From Candidatus Zixiibacteriota bacterium (GTDB lineage: Bacteria > Zixibacteria > MSB-5A5 > GN15 > PGXB01), in NCBI GenBank assembly GCA_016933695.1, contig JAFGAL010000020.1:62001-126000 (forward strand): 64,000 nucleotides of DNA. The letters are read 5' to 3'. The stretch's first letter is position 1; every line of letters begins with the position of its first letter. The notes under the pieces were generated by a model that saw only the letters and a list, made by a program, of their open reading frames with translations, was not told the origin of the DNA and searched no databases. Shown piece after piece: positions 16,441-24,925 of this stretch. The position numbers and the translations under genes were made by a program.

Positions 16441-17751
16441 ATGGGCCAGGAAGTATATCACAAGATCCTCAACGATCACGGCGAGATCGCATCTCTGCCG
16501 CAGGTTTTGGTGGAGGTGGTGAAAGTATCCGCCGATCCCAACGCCTCGGCGTCCGACCTGTCGCGGGTTATCCTGAAAGACCCGGCGCTGACCGCCAAGC
16601 TGTTGCGCATTGTCAATTCGCCGTATTACGGTCGCGTCCGCGAAGTCACGACCATTAACCAGGCGGTGGTGACGCTCGGGATGCGTTCGGTGACGGCGAT
16701 TGCATTGTCGGCATCGGTGTACGAGATGGTCGGCAGTCTCAAAGGGGCGGTGGATCGCAAACGCTTCTGGCGGCACTCGCTGGAAGTGGCGACCGCGGCC
16801 AAGCTGATTGCCGATGAGATCGGTTTCGAACCGGCCGAGGAAGCGTTCGTGGCAGGGTTGTTGCATGATATCGGGATGCTGATTCTGGAATCGTCATTCC
16901 CTGACGAGTACAAACGGATCTGGAAACTGGTGGAATCGGGCGAAAGCCTGATGGAAGTCGAACAGAGAAACTGGGGGACCGATCATGCCCGCACCGGGCA
17001 GTTTATTCTGGATCAATGGGGTCTTCCCAAGCATATCGGAGAAACCGCCAAACACCACCACATGGTGTTTTCCCACGGGGAGAAGTCGCCCGAGATGACG
17101 CTTCCACAGATTGTCAATCTGGCCAATCAGCTGTCCAAATTTCGCGCCTATACCATGCCGCCGCCGGAAGCCAAGACACTGGAGATCAAGGATATTGTCG
17201 CGTCCAATCTCGGATTGAGCAATGCCGCTCTGGGACGGATCGAGGCGGAACTGATCAGCGAAGTGGTCAAGGAATCCGGATTTCTGGAAATCGAAATCGG
17301 CAATATCGAGGAACTGCTCCGCGAAGCCAATCAACTGCTGTTCCGTCAGTATGAAATGGTTGAGAACCTGCTTCGGGAAAATCGCAAGATGCAACAGCAG
17401 ATTGCCCATGATCAGGCCATGCAGGGAGCGCTGGAAGCTCTGCAACAAATCGCGGTTACATTCAGCCACCTGATCAACAATGCCGCAACGGCGATCGATG
17501 GCCGCGCGCAACTGATCGATCTGGCGATTTCCAAGGGGCGCATCGTCGATGAGAAAGGCGTTTGCAAATCATCCACCGCCATTATTACCAAGGCGGTCGA
17601 AAGCATTTCGTTTATTCTCGAGGAACTCAAGCGGGTGTCATCATTCGACCCGCAGGCCATCACCGACCGCACCACGATCGGCGATATCGAAGCTGAGATC
17701 AAATCCCGGCTGGAAGAGCTGGAAGACACGACCATTACCAGCCGCTATTAA
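16441..17751 (+). CDS. HDOD-domain signalling protein with C-terminal phosphoacceptor-like helix
   Basis: 436 residues. The HDOD domain (about 10-205) starts IASLPQVLVEVVKVSADPNASASDLSRVILKDPALTAKLLRIVNSPYYG and includes an intact HD pair (LLHDIGM), which many HDOD proteins have lost. A helical linker with NQLLFRQYEMVENLLRENRKMQQQ is probably coiled coil. The C-terminal ~100 residues contain VTFSHLINNAATAIDGRAQLIDLAI, which resembles the H-box of histidine-kinase dimerisation domains, but no ATPase domain follows. HDOD proteins act in cyclic-nucleotide and stress signalling; whether this one is an enzyme or scaffold is open. Confidence 0.85.
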   Translation: MGQEVYHKILNDHGEIASLPQVLVEVVKVSADPNASASDLSRVILKDPALTAKLLRIVNSPYYGRVREVTTINQAVVTLGMRSVTAIALSASVYEMVGSLKGAVDRKRFWRHSLEVATAAKLIADEIGFEPAEEAFVAGLLHDIGMLILESSFPDEYKRIWKLVESGESLMEVEQRNWGTDHARTGQFILDQWGLPKHIGETAKHHHMVFSHGEKSPEMTLPQIVNLANQLSKFRAYTMPPPEAKTLEIKDIVASNLGLSNAALGRIEAELISEVVKESGFLEIEIGNIEELLREANQLLFRQYEMVENLLRENRKMQQQIAHDQAMQGALEALQQIAVTFSHLINNAATAIDGRAQLIDLAISKGRIVDEKGVCKSSTAIITKAVESISFILEELKRVSSFDPQAITDRTTIGDIEAEIKSRLEELEDTTITSRY

Positions 17752-18175
17752 TCCCTGACCGCTACAGACCGCAAATACGGGCCCGAGCTCGCCGTTTTAC
17801 CGGTTTGATATTTCGTTTCCATGCTTGACATTGTGACGTTTGCGGCTATATTATAAGATGGAACGGGTTGAGAGTGTAGCCCTACCGCCTTCACGACCTT
17901 ACTGCCAGTTGACTGTTGGTTTCATGAATTATGAAAACATTTGCCTCACATATGTTTTTGAGTATCGCAAAACCGGACTCATGAGGATAAAGGGTTTTTC
18001 GCAAAATCGGTAACGGATTGATAAGCTGAAGCTATTAAACCGGTTAACGCAAGCGCAGCAGAGAATGCGGCGATGGCTAATTCCCGGGCGATTATATCAA
18101 GCCGTGGCATACCGTTTGCGGGAACAGGGGATGGGTAGAAATAGTATGCGAGAGAACATTACCATGAGGCAGATA
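17752..18175. other. long non-coding interval with promoter and structured leader
   Basis: 424 bases between the HDOD gene and the next secreted protein. It contains a sigma-70-type promoter (17825-17852) and, after it, about 300 transcribed bases with several complementary segments. AAAACC near 17970 pairs with GGGTTTT near 18000 around a CTC-AT-GAG mini-hairpin. CGGT near 18009 can pair with ACCG near 18042 around AGCT-GA-AGCT. I cannot match it to a riboswitch family. Confidence 0.4.
17825..17852 (+). promoter_or_regulatory. sigma-70-type promoter upstream of the 18.2-kb secreted protein
   Basis: TTGACA at 17825-17830, 16-base spacer, TATATT at 17847-17852. The leader to the chosen start codon is about 320 bases. 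Confidence 0.65.
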
Positions 18176-20920
18176 ATGAGGCATTCCGGTCTAATCCTTG
18201 GTATTTTAATTTTATGCGTATCATTGTCGGCATTCGGCTCCGACGACTTCGATCAGGAAAGATTTCTCAAGCATCAGAGGCGACTCGTTCAGCCGACGGC
18301 GAACACGGCCACTGATGTCGTGCGTTTTACCAGCCTGAAAAAGCAGGCCGATGCGGGCGTATTGACGATTTCCGAAACGGTTTCTCCGGCGACCTTCGAT
18401 CAGGATTACGCCAGGATTGCGGTTCTTGGCGGTGACAAGAGCGTAGTCGTGTGGCAGGACAACCGTGGCGGCGCATTCAAGATTTATGCGCAGTTGTATA
18501 CCAACCAGGGATGGACCAGTGGCGACAACGTGCTGATGGTCGGCCGTGACGACGGCTATGACGTGATCGAACCGGAAGTGGTCGCTGATGGAAGCGGCGG
18601 GTTTTATCTGGCCTGGCGGGACGTGCCGTCCGGTAAAATTTACGCGGCGCGTTACGACGCCAGTCTCAATGAAATCGTGTCTCCCTTTGTCGCCAACGGA
18701 ACATCATCGACAAGTGTCGCCGGGCCGTATGCGATCGATGCCTATGCCGGCGGCACGCTGGTGGTGGTCTGGGAGGATTACGACGGCGGCAATGATATCG
18801 GTTTGTGCCTGTACAGTCCGACCGGAACCCCGCTTCTGAATACGGTTACGGTCAATACCGATGGCGGTGCGGTGCGGCATTGGGTGCCGTCGGTCGCGAT
18901 TGATACCTCCGGAGCGATGATGGTGGTTTGGGAGGATTATCGTCACGGCAACGCCGATATTTTCATGCAAATGGTGCACAGTGACGGGTCACTCGGCGGC
19001 GACAATATCGGATTGGTCGAAGCCGCCGTGGACGACAGCGCGCAGTATTTTCCGAAAGTCGCCTACTCGCCTCGCGACGGGTATGCGGTGGCGTGGATTG
19101 ACCGGCGCGACGGGGTTCGGGATGTGTTCATGCAACGCATCGTTCCCGGAACCGGTCTGGTCGGTGACAATGTCAAGGTTTCCCCCGATAACAATATTTC
19201 GCAGGATTGGGACCTGAGCATGGCGGTCAATTCCTCCGGTGATCTCAAGCTGGTCTGGGCGACGGTCAACAGCCTTGATCTGATTTTCCTGCAGAATTTC
19301 ACGGCCGGATTCGCGCTTTCGGGAGTGCCGGTTCGTCTCAACGACGTTGACGACGGTTCCCGCTGGGGATCGGCGCTGGCGATTCGTTCCGATAATCGCC
19401 TGCTGACGGCGTGGACCGATTTACGCGACGACCAGCAGGATATCTATTTGCAATATCTTGGTTCGAGCGGATCATCGCTGTATGCAACCGATATGCTGAT
19501 CAACGACGATACCGAGGGCGCGCATTCCACGGAACCGGATATCGCCCTGCTCGATGCCGGTAACGGTGCGGCGGTGTTTACCGACCGACGATTCGATGAC
19601 GGCGATATTTTCCTTCAGCTGGCGGAAATCAGCGGCAATCTGAACGGCGGCAATATTCCGGTCAATGACGACGAGACCGGATCGCTCCAGCTGGAACCGG
19701 CGGTTGCCGCGCTGACGAATAAAATCATGGTGGTCTGGAATGACAACCGGGCCATCGGCGGCGTGACCGGGCCGCGGATATTTGCGCAGTATTACGGCGG
19801 TGACCGGACACCGGTGGGGGTGAATTTCGCCGTATCCGACAGCATGAACGTTCTGCCCAAGAGCATGCCCGATGTGGCGCTGGCATCCGACGGTATCGCC
19901 ATGGTGGTGTGGGCCGGATATCATGACGGTAACTGGCATATTTTCGGACGGCAATTCCATGCCAACGGCATGCCGATGGATGACGTGTATCAGATTTCGA
20001 TATCCGGAACGAATCGTGCCAACAGGGCACCGTCGGTACATGTCGACGACAACGACTATTTTACGGTGACCTGGCTGGCCGATGCCATGTCCGGCGCGAC
20101 CAAGGCACAGGTGGCACGATACAGTAAAGCGGGTCTGTTCCAGAATCGGTTCGAATTCGGGGTGAACATTCCCGGCTATACCATGACCGATCTGGCGTCG
20201 GCGGTCAATCCCGCCGGTAATATCTACCTTCTCTCGCAGGAAACCGGGACACAGAATTATCTAAATCTGGTAGTCTACAGCCCGTCCGGTGCCATCGTGA
20301 AGGGCGCGTTTTCCATTGTGGATCAATCCGCGATGTATCCCGCTCAGCCCGCCATTGCCGTCGACAATGAAGGCGTGGCGCTGATGAGTTGGGTCGATTC
20401 GCGCAATGGCGTTCGCGCGGTGTACTATCAGCTGATCGCCGCGAATTTCGGCAAGATCGGCAATAATCAAGCTCTGGTGGCGGTCGCTCCCGAGGCCATG
20501 TATTCTCCCGGTGTGGCCGGTATGAATCGCAACGGCTGGTTTATCTGGTCCGATCCGAGTCAGGACGGATTCAACATCTATCTCAGCCAGTTGCAGTACT
20601 CGACCACCGATGCGGACGACGACATTCCGGACCTGTTGCCCGATGATTATCTGTTAAGTCAGAATTATCCGAATCCGTTTAATCCGTCGACAACCATCGA
20701 GTTTTCGCTTCCGGCGCGGGATCGGGTTGTCATCGCCGTGTATGATATTCTGGGACGTCGCGTGACCACGATCACCGATCAGGTCTATGCCGCCGGTGTG
20801 CACCGGGTGGAATGGAACGGCCGCGACGGTTCCGGCACTGATCTTCCCAGCGGAATGTACTTATACCGGATGCAGACCGGGGAGAAGACGTACAGCCGGA
20901 AGATGATTATGCTGAAATAA
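18176..20920 (+). CDS. large secreted beta-repeat protein with C-terminal sorting (FlgD-like/Por-type) domain
   Basis: 914 residues from ATG 18176, chosen for TGAGG at 18165-18169 and a clean signal peptide (MRHSGLILGILILCVSLSAFG). Starts at 18164 and 18146 are possible; GTG/ATG starts at 18065 or 18131 would precede the signal. Residues ~70-820 hold about ten units of the form VVW-x-D-x-R-x-G-x-x-x-I-[YF]-x-Q (VVWQDNRGGAFKIYAQ, VAWIDRRDGVRDVFMQ, MSWVDSRNGVRAVYYQ), which suggests a beta-propeller. The last 85 residues, from YLLSQNYPNPFNPSTTIEF to YSRKMIMLK, are the T9SS type A-like sorting domain of FCB bacteria. Predicted cell-surface or secreted; ligand unknown. Confidence 0.82.
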   Translation: MRHSGLILGILILCVSLSAFGSDDFDQERFLKHQRRLVQPTANTATDVVRFTSLKKQADAGVLTISETVSPATFDQDYARIAVLGGDKSVVVWQDNRGGAFKIYAQLYTNQGWTSGDNVLMVGRDDGYDVIEPEVVADGSGGFYLAWRDVPSGKIYAARYDASLNEIVSPFVANGTSSTSVAGPYAIDAYAGGTLVVVWEDYDGGNDIGLCLYSPTGTPLLNTVTVNTDGGAVRHWVPSVAIDTSGAMMVVWEDYRHGNADIFMQMVHSDGSLGGDNIGLVEAAVDDSAQYFPKVAYSPRDGYAVAWIDRRDGVRDVFMQRIVPGTGLVGDNVKVSPDNNISQDWDLSMAVNSSGDLKLVWATVNSLDLIFLQNFTAGFALSGVPVRLNDVDDGSRWGSALAIRSDNRLLTAWTDLRDDQQDIYLQYLGSSGSSLYATDMLINDDTEGAHSTEPDIALLDAGNGAAVFTDRRFDDGDIFLQLAEISGNLNGGNIPVNDDETGSLQLEPAVAALTNKIMVVWNDNRAIGGVTGPRIFAQYYGGDRTPVGVNFAVSDSMNVLPKSMPDVALASDGIAMVVWAGYHDGNWHIFGRQFHANGMPMDDVYQISISGTNRANRAPSVHVDDNDYFTVTWLADAMSGATKAQVARYSKAGLFQNRFEFGVNIPGYTMTDLASAVNPAGNIYLLSQETGTQNYLNLVVYSPSGAIVKGAFSIVDQSAMYPAQPAIAVDNEGVALMSWVDSRNGVRAVYYQLIAANFGKIGNNQALVAVAPEAMYSPGVAGMNRNGWFIWSDPSQDGFNIYLSQLQYSTTDADDDIPDLLPDDYLLSQNYPNPFNPSTTIEFSLPARDRVVIAVYDILGRRVTTITDQVYAAGVHRVEWNGRDGSGTDLPSGMYLYRMQTGEKTYSRKMIMLK

Positions 20921-20962
20921 ACAACGGAGCGAGGGGGCGCCGCACATCGGAAGGAGGCCGAG

Positions 20963-23191
20963 ATGAGAGGGAGGGCGTATTTCTGCGCAGGGATTATCAT
21001 GCTTGCGCTCGGCGGTTTCGCGGTCGGGCAGGTTCCGCTTGATCCATCGCCGTTCTGGATGTCCACCGAACAAAGTCAATATTCCACCGGTATGGCCTGG
21101 CGTGATTGCAACCGCGACGGGTTTCTCGACCTGTTCGTTTCCAACGGCAATGATATCGTCATGGCCCCCAACCGGGTGTACTATTCACACTCCGGCAATC
21201 TCGAAACAACATCCTCCTGGCAGTCGGCCAACGCCGAGTATTCCGGGCATTGCAGTGTGGGGGATGTCAATGACGACGGCTACCCGGATTTCGCCGTGGC
21301 CGATTATATCGGTTCCGGCGGGTTTTCCACCGGTAACCGGTCGCATGTGTACCTGAACAACGGCGGCTTTCTCAGCACCACCCCGGACTGGACAACCGGC
21401 GACAGCATCTATACGTTCTCCTGCGCGTTTGGCGATGCCGACGGCGACGGCGATCTCGATCTGGCCTTTGCCACCGGTGAGCCGTATAACGGTATCCTGC
21501 AAAACAATCTGATCTATTACAATATCGATGGGGTATTGCAGTCGACACCGGGATGGCAAAGCGTAGCCGGAACCGCCTCGCTCGATGTCGCCTGGGGCGA
21601 TGTCGACAACAACGGGTATCTCGACCTGGCATTCGGGCATGGCGACGGACAGGTGGTGATTCATTACAATTACGGGGGAAGTATCGAAACGACACCGTCG
21701 TATGCGACAACGGCGTTTGATCTGGCCAATACTGTCTTTTTCGGCGATGTCAACGATGACGGCTGGCTGGATTTGCTTGTTGCCTATAATTACCAGACCG
21801 GCGGAACCGGGTACTACTGCGTGTATTTCAATGACGGTGCGGGCGTGATAAATCCCGTGCACGGCTGGCAGTCCGATACCGAGGGATACGGTTCGGCGAT
21901 ATGTTTGTACGATTACGACAACGACGGCGATGACGACCTGGCCGCCGGACGATGGTGGGATCGACCGCGTATCTATGAAAACACCGGAACGACGTTCACG
22001 ACCAGCCCGATCTGGCGGGGTGATCCGTCGGTGGTTGTCGAGGAGCTGGCCTGGGGTGACGTGGATGGTGACGGGGTGGAATTCCGTGCCGACACCGTGT
22101 ATGCGGTGGGAGGCAAGAGGCTGTATTACACGTCGCATCATCCGCTGTATGCGATCGATTCCGTGCTGGTGGACGGTTCCCTGCTGGGTGATGAGGATTA
22201 TTGCTTTGATCCGGTGGCCGGATGGGTGTCACTCGGAGTGGCTCCGCTTGACAGCGTCGTGATGTGCTATCAGTACTCTTTCAAGAACGATCTGGGATGT
22301 GTCAACTGGGATACGTACAACCTGGTGTTCGGCAACACCAATCGGCCGTATGTGGAATTTTATGCCGATACCATGGTGGGGCAGGCGCCGTTGACGGTGC
22401 AGTTTACCGACAGCTCGGCCGGGGCATCGGACTGGAACTGGTCGTTCGGCGACGGCGGGGCATCGCCACTTCAAGACCCGATTCATACGTACAACGGCGG
22501 CGGGGCATTCGACGTGTATCTCGAAAACACGCTTCCCGACGGACCGCATAATCGTATCCGGCGGCGGATGATCATCACCTTTGCCGATACCCTGCGGTTT
22601 CCCACGGTGGTGGCGGCGGGGCAGGACACGATCAAGGTCCCGGTTTATCTGACCAACTGCCATCCCATGCACCACCTGGTCCTGCCGGTGTATCACGGCG
22701 GCGACGGGTTCTTGAAATACGTCGATTTCGACACCGACTCCTGCCGAACCGATTATTTCGAAAATGTCGATCTGGTCAATCTGAATCCCTACGGCAATCA
22801 GCTGGTGCTGACCTTTTCGCCGACGCTGAGTTCTCCGCAACCGCCGCTGGGGCCGGGTACGGGGCGGATTGTCAACCTGTATTTCCAGCACGTCGGCGGC
22901 ACTGGAATTAATACCCTTGACACGACCACCCTGTCTACCAAAAGCCTGCTCTATGACGCCGATTATGTCGAATATAAACCGGTGGTTATTTCGGGGGCGG
23001 TTATTCTCGGCGATGTGATCAGGGGAGACGCCAACAACGATATGGCGGTCAATTTGCTGGACATTCTCTTCTTAATCGATTTCCTGTATGATGACGGGCC
23101 GGAACCGCTGTTGTACCAGGGCGATTACAACGCCGACGGTTCGATCAATCTGCTGGATATTCTGGATCTTATCGGTTTACTGTACGGCTAA
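20963..23191 (+). CDS. secreted FG-GAP/VCBS protein with PKD, cohesin-like and dockerin regions
   Basis: 742 residues; AAGGAGG at 20951-20957 fits ATG 20963. Signal peptide at 1-22. Seven Asp-rich FG-GAP units (DCNRDGFLDLFVSNG, DVNDDGYPDFAVADY, DADGDGDLDLAFATG, DYDNDGDDDLAAG) occupy ~45-390 and suggest a calcium-loaded propeller. A PKD domain follows at ~478-525 (PLTVQFTDSSAGASDWNWSFGDG), then a beta-rich region to ~675 that resembles a cohesin-type fold (weak). It ends in a dockerin-like pair of calcium loops (GDANNDMAVNLLDILFLIDFLY, GDYNADGSINLLDILDLIGLLYG). Cotranscription with the previous gene is likely (42-base gap). No cellulosome genes are nearby. Confidence 0.85.
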   Translation: MRGRAYFCAGIIMLALGGFAVGQVPLDPSPFWMSTEQSQYSTGMAWRDCNRDGFLDLFVSNGNDIVMAPNRVYYSHSGNLETTSSWQSANAEYSGHCSVGDVNDDGYPDFAVADYIGSGGFSTGNRSHVYLNNGGFLSTTPDWTTGDSIYTFSCAFGDADGDGDLDLAFATGEPYNGILQNNLIYYNIDGVLQSTPGWQSVAGTASLDVAWGDVDNNGYLDLAFGHGDGQVVIHYNYGGSIETTPSYATTAFDLANTVFFGDVNDDGWLDLLVAYNYQTGGTGYYCVYFNDGAGVINPVHGWQSDTEGYGSAICLYDYDNDGDDDLAAGRWWDRPRIYENTGTTFTTSPIWRGDPSVVVEELAWGDVDGDGVEFRADTVYAVGGKRLYYTSHHPLYAIDSVLVDGSLLGDEDYCFDPVAGWVSLGVAPLDSVVMCYQYSFKNDLGCVNWDTYNLVFGNTNRPYVEFYADTMVGQAPLTVQFTDSSAGASDWNWSFGDGGASPLQDPIHTYNGGGAFDVYLENTLPDGPHNRIRRRMIITFADTLRFPTVVAAGQDTIKVPVYLTNCHPMHHLVLPVYHGGDGFLKYVDFDTDSCRTDYFENVDLVNLNPYGNQLVLTFSPTLSSPQPPLGPGTGRIVNLYFQHVGGTGINTLDTTTLSTKSLLYDADYVEYKPVVISGAVILGDVIRGDANNDMAVNLLDILFLIDFLYDDGPEPLLYQGDYNADGSINLLDILDLIGLLYG

Positions 23192-23206
23192 TTTCGCTTC
23201 GGGCAA

Positions 23207-23899
23207 TTACTGCTGATACGGGAAGAACATTGCCGAAAAATCCTGAAAGAAGTGTGCGATAATAACCGGCCAGAGGCTTTTGGTCATGATGAATAAGACG
23301 GAAAACATCGCGCCGTACACCGACAGGAGAATAAATCCCCCCACGCCCTGATAACTGTGGCCGGTTCCGAATGATATCGATGCGATAATCACCGGCAATA
23401 TCCATGATGTGGTGTGTCCGAACATGCGCAGGCGGGTGATCAGATATCCCCGAAAAACGGTTTCCTCCACGATGCCCGCCGTGATGGACAACAACACCCA
23501 GAAAAACCGTTCCAGCCCGGTGGTGGGAAGTACCAGGGTCAATTCTTCGGCGACCGGAAGACCGATCCACGCCAAAAACAGCGCGAAAAAGGTCAACAGC
23601 AGGTTGGCCACCAGCAGGAAGGCGACGGCATAAAACAGGTCGATCAGTCGCGGACGTTTGAATCCGATCCCGCGCAGGCCGGTTTGTTCACGATAGGTTG
23701 TCAGATAAATCAGGCCGAACAGGATCCATTGCATGACAATGGTCGGCGCGTACATCATGAGAATCGGCGAGATCGACACCAGTGTCAGCGCCTCGGAGGG
23801 ATCTCCGATCATGATCAGGGAAACCGCCGGCCAGATAATCAGCAGAAAAATCAATGTCACATAGGAAAGCTTGCTTCGGCGGTACGAGACGGGAATCAA
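23207..23899 (-). CDS. CPBP-family intramembrane metalloprotease (CAAX/Abi-type)
   Basis: 230 residues from TTG 23899, with about six membrane helices and the full catalytic set: EETVFR (E145, E146, R150), H181 in SFGTGHSYQG and H216/D220 in IIAHFFQD. Roles in the family range from prenyl-protein processing to immunity against bacteriocins; nothing here decides. The start is unsettled: the frame stays open upstream to 23993 with plausible protein (ILDSSEFDRIPVEYQETLSPFDETG) but no ATG, GTG or TTG, and TTG 23899 has no good ribosome site. It may start at a rare codon such as CTG 23971, overlapping the upstream gene. Confidence 0.85.
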   Translation of the reverse strand: MIPVSYRRSKLSYVTLIFLLIIWPAVSLIMIGDPSEALTLVSISPILMMYAPTIVMQWILFGLIYLTTYREQTGLRGIGFKRPRLIDLFYAVAFLLVANLLLTFFALFLAWIGLPVAEELTLVLPTTGLERFFWVLLSITAGIVEETVFRGYLITRLRMFGHTTSWILPVIIASISFGTGHSYQGVGGFILLSVYGAMFSVLFIMTKSLWPVIIAHFFQDFSAMFFPYQQ

Positions 23900-23957
23900 C
23901 CCGGTTTCATCGAACGGCGAGAGTGTTTCTTGATACTCAACCGGGATTCTGTCGAAC

Positions 23958-24197
23958 TCACTGCTGTCCAGGATAGTCTCCGTGCGGCCTGCTTACGGCT
24001 GGTTTGTCTTTCTTAACAAAGGCCCCGACGGCAAGAGCCAGCCCGACAATGATTAAAATGGCGGGCCACATGTCTTCCATATCGGGCAGAATATCCAGAT
24101 TCATCAAAAGAAAGAGAATTCCCAGCCCGATCAGAACCACTCCCCAGATTACATTTCCGGAGCGGCGGCGGTTTGTTTCGTGTTCACATTGGTTCAT
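23958..24197 (-). CDS. small membrane protein with LiaF/DUF5668-like transmembrane region
   Basis: 79 residues; AAGGA lies 6 bases before ATG 24197. Hydrophilic start, then NVIWGVVLIGLGILFLLMNLDILPDMEDMWPAILIIVGLALAVGAFV. This is the two-helix hairpin with a central L-D-I-L-P...W-P turn seen in LiaI/LiaF-type N-terminal regions, where it is linked to envelope-stress sensing. No LiaF C-terminal domain is present. Upstream of, and probably cotranscribed with, the CPBP protease gene. Function unknown. Confidence 0.7.
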   Translation of the reverse strand: MNQCEHETNRRRSGNVIWGVVLIGLGILFLLMNLDILPDMEDMWPAILIIVGLALAVGAFVKKDKPAVSRPHGDYPGQQ

Positions 24198-24285
24198 ATC
24201 ATTCCTTACGCTCTCACATCCATAATGTATGGATTAGATACGAATTGCAAAGGAAAAAGTTGTAGTCATCTCAGCGCCGGGCTTA

Positions 24286-24321
24286 TGTGATATTGGTGAT
24301 TATCACCTGATGAACATCACA
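24286..24321. promoter_or_regulatory. nested inverted repeat, candidate operator of the 24.4-kb cassette
   Basis: Core GGTGAT-T-ATCACC (24295-24307, perfect) sits inside TGTGAT (24286-24291) ... ATCACA (24316-24321). It is about 77 bases upstream of ATG 24398, in the intergenic region shared with the divergent small membrane-protein gene. This could be an autoregulatory operator for the cassette. Confidence 0.45.
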
Positions 24322-24397
24322 GAAAAACTCGCGATTCGTATGTCGTGGCGGCCGGTTGCCGGCCGTGTTTTCTTTTCCGTAAAAAAGGAAAAACGAC

Positions 24398-24925
24398 ATG
24401 TCTTCGGCACGAGTGGTATATTACAACTGGATTTTCGATGTCGGCACCGGGCCGGCATTGAAACATCGCTATCGTATTCCGCGCGCCCCGGAAGTCAGCA
24501 ATCAACTGATTCGGTCTGTCAGACGCGCAGTCAGCACCCTGACTCCCCGCGAGCGGGAATTTGTCTATCGGTATTATTACAACGGCGAAGCCAACCGGAA
24601 AATCGCTATTGAGATGGGTTTGACGGTGGGGCGGATCGACCGGCTGCATCGACGCATTCTCAAACGGCTGAAAATCGTCCTGGCGGATTTTGTCAGGAAA
24701 GAATACGGGCTGGACGTCGCAATCGGCGACGATTGTCCGATCTGTCAGTCGCCGCATTGCGACGAAATCAACCGCCTGATTCAAGCCAAACCACCTGAAG
24801 TGACCTGGCGCGGGGTGCTGAAGACCCTTTGCAACGAGTATGGACTGAAGATCACCTCTCCACAAGTGCTGATCGGACATGAAAAGTATCACATGAACAA
24901 GGAGGGCGAACATGGCAGGCGATAA
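24398..24925 (+). CDS. predicted DNA-binding protein: sigma-70 region 4-like HTH plus C-terminal zinc motif
   Basis: 175 residues. Residues ~40-95 (VRRAVSTLTPREREFVYRYYYNGEANRKIAIEMGLTVGRIDRLHRRILKRLK) look like a sigma-70 region 4/LuxR-type helix-turn-helix without any region 2, so it is not a complete sigma factor. Residues ~112-170 carry CPICQSPHCDEINRLI and end in SPQVLIGHEKYHM. This C-x2-C...H-x3-H arrangement with a recognition-helix segment resembles small zinc HTH domains in phage and mobile-element proteins. The second gene overlaps its 3' end by 14 bases. Function unknown; a regulator or DNA-recognition protein is likely. Confidence 0.65.
   Translation: MSSARVVYYNWIFDVGTGPALKHRYRIPRAPEVSNQLIRSVRRAVSTLTPREREFVYRYYYNGEANRKIAIEMGLTVGRIDRLHRRILKRLKIVLADFVRKEYGLDVAIGDDCPICQSPHCDEINRLIQAKPPEVTWRGVLKTLCNEYGLKITSPQVLIGHEKYHMNKEGEHGRR

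Noticed and set aside
17870-18150. c-di-GMP (GEMM) riboswitch in the leader before the 18.2-kb gene
   Set aside because: GCAAA-type segments are present, but the conserved GGGCAAACC...GGGACGCAAAGC arrangement and tetraloop-receptor stem cannot be fitted. Kept only as an unclassified structured leader.
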